Part shown: in pieces, positions 44,870 to 53,300 of the stretch | Layout of the letters: every line of letters begins with the position of its first letter | Numbering within the stretch: position 1 is the first letter of the stretch | DNA from: Solirubrobacter deserti | GTDB taxonomy: Bacteria > Actinomycetota > Thermoleophilia > Solirubrobacterales > Solirubrobacteraceae | Length of the DNA stretch: 64,000 nt | NCBI RefSeq assembly: GCF_027587175.1 | Contig: NZ_JAPCID010000001.1 | Span: 1 to 64,000 of the forward strand | Direction: 5' to 3' | Translations under genes and position numbers: made by a program | The notes under the pieces: generated by a model | Told to the model about the DNA's origin: nothing | Databases searched by the model: none | What the model saw: the letters and a program-made list of their open reading frames with translations, nothing else

Positions 44870-45814
44870 ATGAAGCTGCTCGTCCTCGGCGGCACCGTCT
44901 TCCTCGGCCGCCACGTCGTCAACGAAGCCCTGGCGCGCGGCCACGAGGTCACGATCTACAGCCGCGGCCTGCACGGCACGCCGCACCCGGACGTCGAGCA
45001 GGTCATCGGCGACCGCGCCGACGTGACGCCCCTGCGCGGCCGCGCCTGGGACGCCGCGATCGACACGTCCGGCATGACGCCCGCCCAGCTGCGCGGCTCG
45101 GCGAGCCTCGACCTCGGCCACTACGTGTTCGTCTCCAGCTGCAACGTGTACCCGGACTGGCCCGAGCGGCCGGTCGACGAGGACTCCAGGACCTGGCAGG
45201 ACGGCGAGGGCTACGGGCAGGACAAGGCCGCGTCCGAGCGGGTCGGCAGCGAGGCGATGGACGGGCGCTTCGCCACCGTGCGCGCGGGCCTGATCGTCGG
45301 CCGCCACGACAACATCTTCCGCCTGCCGTGGTGGGTGCGCCGGATCGCGCAGGGCGGCCGCGTGCCAGCGCCCGGTGCCCCGGACCGGCCGATCCAGATC
45401 ATCGACGCGCGCGACCTCGCCGCGTTCTGCCTGCGCCTCGCGGAGGAGCGGACCAGCGGCGCGTTCAACGGCACGGGCCCGATCGGCCAGACGACCTGGG
45501 GCGAGCTGCTGGCCGCGGCCGGGGACGCCGAGCTGGTCTGGATCCCCGACGAGCAGTTGGTCGAGGCGAAGGTCCAGGAGTGGACGGAGCTCCCGATGTG
45601 GTTGCCGGCGGACGCGTATCCGGGGACTTGGCGCATCGGCACAGCGAACGCGCAGGCCGCCGGCCTCACCACGCGACCCGTCGCGGACACCGTCGAAGAC
45701 ATCCGGGAATGGCTCCAGACCGGCGGTGAACGCGAGATCGGCGACTACCGCGCCGAGCTGCGCCCGCCGGACATGAGCTCCGAGCGAGAGGCTGCGCTGC
45801 TCCAGCTCGTGTGA
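44870..45814 (+). CDS. NAD-dependent epimerase/dehydratase-like protein
   Basis: 314 residues. The Rossmann motif is LVLGGTVFLGRHVV, a GGTxFLG form that also occurs in isoflavone-reductase-like and chloroplast RNA-binding (CSP41) SDRs. It has a YGQDKAASE stretch in place of the YxxxK pair (Y and K are both there with the right spacing). The C-terminus (TWRIGTANAQAAGLTTRPVA) is a substrate lobe. The substrate is unknown; sugar nucleotide or RNA-binding functions are both possible. A -10-like TAGGTT with inverted repeat stands 6 nt upstream. Confidence 0.8.
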   Translation: MKLLVLGGTVFLGRHVVNEALARGHEVTIYSRGLHGTPHPDVEQVIGDRADVTPLRGRAWDAAIDTSGMTPAQLRGSASLDLGHYVFVSSCNVYPDWPERPVDEDSRTWQDGEGYGQDKAASERVGSEAMDGRFATVRAGLIVGRHDNIFRLPWWVRRIAQGGRVPAPGAPDRPIQIIDARDLAAFCLRLAEERTSGAFNGTGPIGQTTWGELLAAAGDAELVWIPDEQLVEAKVQEWTELPMWLPADAYPGTWRIGTANAQAAGLTTRPVADTVEDIREWLQTGGEREIGDYRAELRPPDMSSEREAALLQLV

Positions 45815-45850
45815 TAGCTATTCGGGTTCCCTAATTCGGAGCCCAACCGC

Positions 45851-46939
45851 ATGTCGCGCATCACCCTCGTGGCGCTCACCCTGCTCGCACTCGTCGCCAG
45901 CGCGTGCGGAGGGGAAGACGAGCCCGCCCCGGCCGCGGCGACCCCCGCCGCAACTGAAACCGCCGCAGACCTCGGCGCCATCAAGACCTACCTGCTCGAT
46001 CACACCGATCGGCTGGTGAGCTCGGTCGAGCAGCTCCAGCGGGACGCGCAGGCCTACCACGACCTGGCCGAAGCCGCCGACTTCGATTACGCGCAGCTGC
46101 TCGACAGCGAGCGCGAGGCGGTCGCCGGCGCCGTCAAGAAGGTCCAGGACGGCCACATCAAGGCCAACCCGGACTACGAGGAGATGGAGGGCGTCGTCGC
46201 GGGCGTGCCCGAGCTCGCCGACTACGACGTGATCATCGACGCCGGCGGGGACGCGTCCGACCCGGAGAACGCGGTGCCGTTCTCCTTCAAGACCGAGGAC
46301 GGCCGCGAGTTCAAGCAGCCCGGCAACTTCTTCGCGCTCGTGGAGACGTCCGCGTTCGGCACCGAGCCCAAGTTCCAGGCCAAGGGCGTCGAGCCCGACC
46401 TCGACGGCGACGGCCAGGTCAGCTTCCCGGAGGCGCTGCCCGACGCGCAGTTCCTGCTCGCCGCGACCACCGAGTTCGTCAAGTACGCGAAGGAGCTCGA
46501 CGCGGCCGCGGAGGCGTGGCAGCCCAAGCTCGAAGACGCGTTCACGGCCGTCGTCGTGATGACCCCGACGATGTCGGAGTACTTCGACGCCTGGAAGAAC
46601 TCGCGCTTCATCGCGGGCAACCAGGCCGAGGAGAAGGCCTTCGTGGCCACCTCGCGGCTGTCGGACATCCGCGACATCCTCGGCGGCATCGTCCTCATCT
46701 ACGACAACCTCAAGCCGTCCGTGGAGGCGACCGACCCGGACGGCGCCGCCCAGACCGCGAGCCAGCTCGCCGAGCTGCACGACTTCGCCGAGCGCCTGCT
46801 CACCGAGGAGCAGGGCGGCAAGCGGTTCACGGCCGAGGACGCCGACACGCTCGGCTCGGAGGCCCAGCGCCGCGCGGAGGCGATCGCGGGCCAGGTGTCC
46901 CAGCAGGCCGGCAAGCTGAACCTCCAGCTGGAGTCCTGA
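45851..46939 (+). CDS. EfeO/imelysin-family iron-binding lipoprotein
   Basis: 362 residues. Signal peptide with lipobox (LVASAC, lipidated at Cys19), then an Ala/Pro linker and an imelysin-type helical domain. The region YHDLAEAADFDYAQLLDSER, then YEEMEGVVAGVPELADYDVI, and LIYDNLKPSVEATDPDGAAQ fit the EfeO/EfeM (Pfam imelysin) family, which captures ferric or ferrous iron at the cell surface for EfeU. A short acidic EF-hand-like stretch (DLDGDGQVSFPEAL) is an unusual insertion and may bind Ca2+. The FTR1 gene follows after 1 nt. Confidence 0.8.
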   Translation: MSRITLVALTLLALVASACGGEDEPAPAAATPAATETAADLGAIKTYLLDHTDRLVSSVEQLQRDAQAYHDLAEAADFDYAQLLDSEREAVAGAVKKVQDGHIKANPDYEEMEGVVAGVPELADYDVIIDAGGDASDPENAVPFSFKTEDGREFKQPGNFFALVETSAFGTEPKFQAKGVEPDLDGDGQVSFPEALPDAQFLLAATTEFVKYAKELDAAAEAWQPKLEDAFTAVVVMTPTMSEYFDAWKNSRFIAGNQAEEKAFVATSRLSDIRDILGGIVLIYDNLKPSVEATDPDGAAQTASQLAELHDFAERLLTEEQGGKRFTAEDADTLGSEAQRRAEAIAGQVSQQAGKLNLQLES

Positions 46940-46940
46940 G

Positions 46941-49352
46941 GTGCGGCTCGCGCTGGCCCTCCTGGCGGCGCTGATCCTGGCCCCGGCCGCGCACGCGGCC
47001 GAGCCCTGGAAGGCCGCGGGCACGATCAACGACGGCCTCTTCGCCGCCCAGACCGAGCTCGTGCTGTCCGGCCCGGACACGGCGGCCAAGGCCGTCAACC
47101 GGGCCCGCGGGGCGTACGGCGGGACGCTGGCGGCGGCGATCGAGCGCGCGGACCCGGACGCCGACGAAGCGATCACCGAGCACCTCCGCGCGGCCGCCAG
47201 GGCGGCCCGGCGCGACGACGCCACCGCGCTCGCCGCGGCCCGCGGCGCCGTGCGCGCCGCCGTGCTGCGCGGCGCCTACGCCGTCACCACCCAGGCCACC
47301 GCCCGCGGGGACGCCGCCACCGCCCGCCGCTGGCTGCTGCTGCGCGAGTTCCGCACCGCGACCCGCTTCACGCGCCCGGGCGCCCAGGCGACGCTCGCGC
47401 TCGACCAGCTCGCGCGCGGGAAGATCGACGGCCGGACCGCCAACCAGGCCGTCACCAAGGACCTGCTGGACGCCTACCAGGCGCGCCTGCGCGAGCTGCT
47501 CGCCGACGTGCGCCGCGGCATCGAGCAGGACCTGCCCGCGCGCCGCGCCGAGGCCGCCGAGCAGGCCGCCTGGTACTTCTCGATCCTCGCGACCCGCTAC
47601 GAGCAGGACCGCGGAGCGGCAGCCCGCCGCGCGGCCGAAGCCGCGTTCGCCGGCCTGCCGGACACGCTCGACCGCGCCGAGGCGGCGCTCGTCGGCTTCA
47701 CCGCCGCGCCCTTCACGCCGCAGGAGGCGGCCCGGCGCGCCCAGCAGCTGCTGCAGTTCCTCGAGCTCGTCCCGGTCGAGTACGGCCGCGGCGTCAAGGA
47801 CACCAACGTCACGCGCGACTTCGAGATCCAGGAGGCCGTCGCCTTCCGGACGGGCGCCGTGGGCGCGTTCGCCGACCTGCGCGACCAGCTCGCCAAGCGC
47901 GACCCGGCGCGCACGAAGGTCGCCGCCGACGCGATCGGCGAGCTCGGCAAGCTCGTCGAGCAGGCGAACCGCAGCAAGACCGGTGTGCCCACCCACGAGC
48001 AGGTCGAGCGGGTGGAGCTGCGCGCCGAGACCGCGCTCAAGGCCGCGATGCCGAAGGCCTGGACCGAGGAGACCGACGAGTCCGACTACGACCTGATCGC
48101 GCTCACGCTGGACCGCATGGAGGCCGCCGTCGGCGCCGGCCAGTACCGGCAGGCCGAGCAGGCGCGGCTGGAGGCGTACGCGTTCTTCGAGTTCGGGCCC
48201 GAGCGCCGGCTGCGCTCGTTCGACCCGGGCCTGGCGCTCGACGTCGAGGGCCTGATCTGGTTCGGCGCCGCCGGCCAGGACGGCCTCGCGACCCAGATCG
48301 CCGAGCGCGCGCCGCGGCGCGCGATCCGCGAGACGCGGCTGGCGCTGGACACCAAGCTGGCCGACTCCGCCGCCACGCTCGGCGACTCGGCCAACAAGGC
48401 CACCGTCGTGACCAACAGCGCGATCATCGTCTTCCGCGAGGGGCTGGAGGGCGTGCTGATCCTGGCCGCGATCACGGCTTCGATGGTCGGGATGCGGCGC
48501 CGGCTGCGGCGGCCCGTGTTCATCGGCGCGCTCGCGGGGCTCGGCGTCTCGATCGTCACCTGGATCCTCGCCCAGACGCTCCTGCAGTCGCTGGAGCGCT
48601 ACGGCGAGAAGCTCGAGGCCGTCGTCGGCCTGGTCGCGATCGGCGTCCTGCTGCTGATCACGAACTGGTTCTTCCACAAGGTCTACTGGTCGGAGTGGAT
48701 CGCCAAGTTCCACCGCCAGCGCAAGCGCTACGAGAAGCTCGAGCGCCAGGGCTTCATCTCCGCGCAGGCGATCGGCCTGTTCGTGCTCGGGCTGACGAGC
48801 GTCTACCGCGAGGGCTTCGAGACCGTGCTGTTCCTGCAGTCACTGCAGCTGAGCGCCGGCACGGCGGCCGTGGTCGAGGGCGCGAGCCTCGGCCTGGCCT
48901 TGACGTTCGCCGTGGGCGGCGTGACGTTCTTCCTCCAGCGCAAGCTGCCCTACAAGAAGATGCTGATCGTCACCGGCGTCTTCATCGGATTCGTGCTCGT
49001 GGTGATGGTCGGCCAGACGGCGCGCACCATGCAGGGCACGGGCTGGATCCCGATCACGCCGATCGACGTCTCGCTCCCCTACTGGCCCGGCCTATGGCTG
49101 GGCGTGTACCCGACGGTGGAGACGATCGGCGCGCAGCTGGCCGCTGCCGCGTTCGTGATCGGCTCCTACTTCCTGGCGCAGGAGATGAAGGTCAAGCGGC
49201 CACGGCGGCGGTCAATGCGCCAGCGCGCGGGCGGGACGAGCGAGCCGGAGCGGACGGCGGTAACGCCGGACGGGCAGGCGGCGGTGGGCGGCGATGGGCA
49301 GCGTGAGCCCGTGCTTGGCGGCGACCCGGCCGATCAGGTCCGCGTCGAGTGA
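46941..49352 (+). CDS. FTR1-family iron permease with large N-terminal extracellular domain (EfeU-like)
   Basis: 803 residues, much longer than EfeU (about 280). Signal peptide LALALLAALILAPAAHAAEP, then 470 residues of mainly helical exposed domain rich in Ala/Arg/Glu (a possible second imelysin-like region), then the FTR1 core with seven segments and the two iron-binding REGLE motifs: FREGLEGVLI near residue 499 and YREGFETVLF near 623. It imports oxidised iron together with EfeO. No EfeB peroxidase gene follows. GTG start 1 nt after the lipoprotein stop. Its last 141 nt overlap the convergent YrdC gene, so the charged tail (VKRPRRRSMRQRAGG onward) may be non-essential. Confidence 0.88.
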   Translation: MRLALALLAALILAPAAHAAEPWKAAGTINDGLFAAQTELVLSGPDTAAKAVNRARGAYGGTLAAAIERADPDADEAITEHLRAAARAARRDDATALAAARGAVRAAVLRGAYAVTTQATARGDAATARRWLLLREFRTATRFTRPGAQATLALDQLARGKIDGRTANQAVTKDLLDAYQARLRELLADVRRGIEQDLPARRAEAAEQAAWYFSILATRYEQDRGAAARRAAEAAFAGLPDTLDRAEAALVGFTAAPFTPQEAARRAQQLLQFLELVPVEYGRGVKDTNVTRDFEIQEAVAFRTGAVGAFADLRDQLAKRDPARTKVAADAIGELGKLVEQANRSKTGVPTHEQVERVELRAETALKAAMPKAWTEETDESDYDLIALTLDRMEAAVGAGQYRQAEQARLEAYAFFEFGPERRLRSFDPGLALDVEGLIWFGAAGQDGLATQIAERAPRRAIRETRLALDTKLADSAATLGDSANKATVVTNSAIIVFREGLEGVLILAAITASMVGMRRRLRRPVFIGALAGLGVSIVTWILAQTLLQSLERYGEKLEAVVGLVAIGVLLLITNWFFHKVYWSEWIAKFHRQRKRYEKLERQGFISAQAIGLFVLGLTSVYREGFETVLFLQSLQLSAGTAAVVEGASLGLALTFAVGGVTFFLQRKLPYKKMLIVTGVFIGFVLVVMVGQTARTMQGTGWIPITPIDVSLPYWPGLWLGVYPTVETIGAQLAAAAFVIGSYFLAQEMKVKRPRRRSMRQRAGGTSEPERTAVTPDGQAAVGGDGQREPVLGGDPADQVRVE

Positions 49353-50012
49353 GCCGTGGCGCTCGAGGACCAGCTCGGAGCCGTCGAAGCTCACGATCGA
49401 CGTCGAGCACGGGCGGTGGTGCGGGTAGCGGCGCCGGTTCGCCCGCTCGTTGCGGTGGCCGATGAAGACCACGTCGTCGCGGTGACCGAACTCCCTTGCG
49501 ATCTCGCCGATCGCGTAGTGGGTCTCGTGCTTGTTGGCGTTCGCGCTGGTGATGTAGAGGATGTCCTCGCCGATCAGGTCGAGCACCTCGCCGACCAGCG
49601 CGTTGGACGGGCAGGCGTCGCCCGGCGTGATCAGCTGGACGGTGCCGCCCACGGTCAGGTGCGCGGGGATGTGCGCGGCGGCGGGGCCGCGGAAGCCGAT
49701 CGGGCCGAGCGCCTGCAGGTCGGCCATCGTGCCCATCAGCGCGCTCCACGGCAGCTGGACCGCGTCCCAGTCGAAGACGCGGTTCGCGCGCTCGGGCGTG
49801 GTCGTGACGCTGCCCACCTGGTCGCGCGGGCGGCCCTTGAGCGCGTTCATCGCGCGCAGTGAGGCCAGCTCGGGCCGGGCGGCGAGCGCGCAGAAGTTGC
49901 CGAAGGCGTAGAAGAGCGCGAAGCCCTCGGCCGTGGCCTGCGCGGCGCGGGTGCGGTCGGCGAGGGAGGCGATGTCGAGGATCGGCTGCATGTGGGAGCC
50001 GTTGTCCCACAT
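49212..50012 (-). CDS. YrdC/Sua5-domain protein (threonylcarbamoyl-AMP synthase-like)
   Basis: 266 residues. The YrdC core shows the KGRPRDQVGSVTTTPERANR stretch (family KxRP plus the conserved PL/T region), LMGTMADLQALGPIGFRG and TVQLITPGDACPSNALVGEV, LYITSANANKHETHY with the S/T-A-N motif of the nucleotide site. In tRNA t6A synthesis this domain makes threonylcarbamoyl-AMP; here the N-terminal PTDTVYGL signature is replaced by FALFYAFGNF, so activity is uncertain. The start at 50012 has AGAAGAGG at 50022-50029, and the start codon lies in a 13-bp hairpin. It overlaps the FTR1 gene by 141 nt. Confidence 0.7.
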   Translation of the reverse strand: MWDNGSHMQPILDIASLADRTRAAQATAEGFALFYAFGNFCALAARPELASLRAMNALKGRPRDQVGSVTTTPERANRVFDWDAVQLPWSALMGTMADLQALGPIGFRGPAAAHIPAHLTVGGTVQLITPGDACPSNALVGEVLDLIGEDILYITSANANKHETHYAIGEIAREFGHRDDVVFIGHRNERANRRRYPHHRPCSTSIVSFDGSELVLERHGSLDADLIGRVAAKHGLTLPIAAHRRLPVRRYRRPLRLARPARALAH

Positions 50013-50017
50013 GCAGC
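49985..50017 (-). promoter_or_regulatory. Perfect 13-bp inverted repeat over the YrdC start codon
   Basis: GCTGCATGTGGGA (49985-49997), 7-nt loop, TCCCACATGCAGC (50005-50017). In the minus-strand transcript both arms contain an AUG: the start at 50012 in the 5' arm and a second in-frame Met codon at 49991 in the 3' arm. The ribosome binding site AGAAGAGG stays outside, 9 nt before the start. This hairpin could control translation; as DNA it is a dimer-type operator. Confidence 0.6.
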
Positions 50018-50062
50018 TTGGCCTCTTCTTGGAACTACGGGTTCGTCGTCGCCAAGGTGAAC

Positions 50063-50068
50063 TAGCCT
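50063..50068 (+). promoter_or_regulatory. -10 element of the tRNA-Sec gene
   Basis: TAGCCT ends 7 nt before the first base of the tRNA (50076), where transcription would start. This is independent support for TANNNT as the -10 sequence in this genome. Confidence 0.5.
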
Positions 50069-50075
50069 GCGCGGC

Positions 50076-50168
50076 GGAGCGGCCCGGGGCTGGTGCCCCA
50101 GCGGGTCTTCAAAACCCGTGGGCCGGTGTAGCCCATCGGTGGGTCGGTTCGATTCCGGCGCCGCTCCG
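50076..50168 (+). tRNA. selC: tRNA-Sec(TCA), selenocysteine
   Basis: 93 nt. Acceptor stem of 8 bp, GGAGCGGC (50076-50083) with GCCGCTCC (50160-50167), then discriminator G; CCA is not encoded. D stem GGGGC/GCCCC with a 4-nt loop; anticodon stem CGGGT/ACCCG enclosing CTTCAAA, with anticodon TCA at 50109-50111; long variable arm with TGGGC/GCCCA; T stem GTCGG/CCGGC with loop TTCGATT (50148-50154). The 8 bp acceptor plus 5 bp T stem (13 bp) is the hallmark of bacterial tRNA-Sec. It reads UGA as selenocysteine with SelB. None of selA, selB and selD is in the window. Confidence 0.95.
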
Positions 50169-50336
50169 CTGAGCCGCACACGGTTCGCCATCGGCCGGGC
50201 CGGCGGCGTGAGCCGGGCTGTCCTTCAGGTGACGGTCGATTCAAGCGACGTGGTGCCGGCGTCGATTGGCCGGGGTGCCGGTCCCCATCGCCTTGGGGTG
50301 TGCCGGCTGCCCCCCAGCCAGAACAGGACCATCTGA

Positions 50337-53300
50337 ATGCGCCTCTTGGTCGTCAGCACGCTCGCGGCAGTCTGCGTCCTCGCGTTCGGCAGCCCGGCTG
50401 CCTACGCCGACGGCTCGCCGGACATCTCCGCCGACGTCTCCTCGTCCGTCGTGCTCTACGGCAACCAGCCGCACGTGACGGTGACGGCCGCCAACCCGCC
50501 AGGGACGTACGGCTACAACCTCAGCTTCCGCGTCGTGCTTCCAGCCGGCGTCACCTATGCCGGCGGCGCCTCCGTGGCCCCGCGCGAGATCATCGGCCAA
50601 CCCGCGGCCGGCCAGCGAACGCTGATCTTCGAGAACGTGTCCGACCTCTCCCCGGGCTCGTCGCGCGAGCTGGGCTTCGACGTGGCGTACTCGAACGCGG
50701 CGTATGACGCGGGCGACGCGTTCGCCGTCACCGCGCAGGCGTTCCTCAACAGCGATCCGCGTTACGTGCCGAAGTTCACCGCCACCGGCACGCCGAACGG
50801 CCCCTCGGCGACGAGCTACACCGGCTACACGCCCCCGGCGTCAGGGACGCAGTCGCTGAAGGCGATCGAGGTCCGCAAGAGCGAGCCGTCGCCCGAGGGC
50901 GAGATCCTGCGCGGCGTCCACGACCATCAGACCGTCTACACGTTGACCGTCGCCAACAACGGCGTGCGACCGACGACCGGCACGGTGCTCGAGGACTACC
51001 TGCCGGCCGGCCTGGAGTTCCTCGGCTGCGGCGGTCCGGGCGCCGATCACACCACCGACGCGCCGACCAACCCCGGGTCGGCCGAGGAGTATCCCGGCGC
51101 AGGCCCGATCACCGTCCCTGCGCTCGGCGGCTGCACCGCACCGCTGTCGGTCGCGACCGAGACCGTCGATCCCGACGGTCCCGTGGGACCGCTCCCGAAC
51201 GGCGTCTACACGCACGTCACGTGGTCTGTCGGCACGCTCGCGGCGGGCGGAAGCCAGGACTTCACGTACCGCGCCGCAGTCCCGATGCGCGCGAACACCA
51301 TGACCTTCTCCGGCAGCCAGCCGGCCGCCGCCTCGCTTGGACAGGCGACGAACCTCGACAACAACTCGGGACCGGAAGTGACCGACGAGACCGCGCTGCG
51401 CAACCACGCGACCGTCACCGGCACCTACCAGGGCACGACGCCCCGCACCGTCTCGGATGCGACCACGCTGACGCGCACCGCGGAGGACTGGGTCGTCCGC
51501 AAGTCCGGCGACTCCAGCGGCCTGGCACAGGGCGCGCTCACCAACTGGACGCTCACCTTCGAGACGGGGGAGTACAAGTTCGCCGACGACGCCACGGTGA
51601 CCGACACGCTGCCGAACGGCCTCTGCCCGCTCGACGCGACGAACCGCACGTCGAGCAACCACGCCAGCGACGGCGAGTGCGATCCGGTCGTGGGCCGAAC
51701 CCCATCCGCGCCGTACACGTCCGCCACCGAGAACGCCGACGGTACGTGGACCCTGGTGTGGGACAAGAGCACGTTCGCGGCGCTGGCCCACACCGACGTC
51801 AACGACACGTTCACGCTGACGTTCCCGACCCGCACGCGACAGCGCTACCAGTCGAACTTCCTGCCGACGACGCCGATCCTCACTCGCGACGCGATCACCA
51901 ACACCGTGGCCACGAGCGCCTCCGGCTTCGCGCGCTGCCTGGGCCCCGGCAACGCCGACTGTGCCGGCGGCGGGACGCGCATCGCCCACGACGGCGTCGA
52001 CGGCAGCCCGATCCCGGACGCCAGCTCCGCGGGCCAGGTTGCCGGTGACCCGACGATCGACAAGCGCGTCGCGGCGTCGGGCACCGACTGCCAGCTCGCC
52101 AGCTACGTCACGACCGTGCCGCACTACCACCCGGGCGACCGGATCTGCTGGAAGCTCCGCGTGGAGTTCCCGGGCGCGCTGGACACTTCGCCGCAGGCGG
52201 TGGCGGACTACCTGCCGGCCGGCGTCAGCTACGAGGCCGGCAGTGAGGCGGTGACCGCCGACAACACCGTCACCGCCACGGTGGACGAGACCCGCGCGGC
52301 CGACGGGCTGCTCACGTGGACCGTCGCCGGCGGCACCGTCCCGACCGGTAGCCGCGTGTTCGAGCGCGTCATCTCGACGATCGCCCAGCCGCCCGGGACC
52401 GCCGTCAACGGCGACGTCGTCGGCAACCTCCTGAAGTTCTCCTCGCTCAACACCGCCTCCGTGTCGGTGCCGCTGCGCGACCAGGCCGACTATGTGCTCG
52501 ACACGCCGGTGGTCGGGCTCACGAAGGGCGTCGAGCGGATCGTCCGCGGCGCGACCACGGTCAACGGCCCCAACGGGCCCAACGTCGACAACCGCACCGT
52601 CAAGGGCGGCGACGAGGTCACCTACCGCGTCGACGTCTCCAACACCGGGGCGCAGGACGCGCTCGACGTCGAGGTCTGGGACCTGCTGCCGGCCGAGTAC
52701 CCGTGCCCGGCCGCCGTCGCCGCGATCAGCGATTCCGGGGCGTGCGGCGCCGCGGACCGCGTCGAGTGGACCATCCCCACGCTCGCCGCGGGCGCGACCA
52801 AGACGCTGACGTACACCGCCACGGTGCCCGACGACATCGGCCCCGGACGCGCGCTCGACAACGCGGCGGGCGTGCGCGGCTTCCAGGGCGCGACGAACCT
52901 CGGCACCCGCTTCGACTATCGCCCGGCGAGCAACATCGACGGCGCGGCGACGCCCGCCAACGCGCCCGCCGCCGACGACGGCAGCCGCGTCACCGCGGCC
53001 GACGCCACCGTCACCAAGACGCACACCACGAGCGTCACCGAGGGCGGGAACACCGCGGCGCAGGCGACGATCGGCGAGGACATCACCTACACGGTCACGG
53101 CCACGGTCCCGGAGGGGTCCGAGCTCGGCGGCGCGGTCGCGCTGACGGACACGGTCGACTCGACCACCCGCCAGCCGTATGTGAGCGGCACGGCGACCGC
53201 GACCTTCAACGGCGGCGCACTGCCTGTCGGGTTCACGCTCGACACCAGCGGGACCGTGCCGCGCGTGGTCTTCCCGAACGACTACGCCAACGCTCCCGGC

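Noticed and set aside
45815-45850. Possible second iron box before the EfeO-like gene
   Set aside because: CCCTAA at 45828-45833 recalls one half of the IdeR box, but the other half is missing; too weak to call.
50118-50336. Short plus-strand frame over tRNA-Sec and the DUF11 leader
   Set aside because: It covers half of the tRNA; composition is not coding and no ribosome binding site is present.
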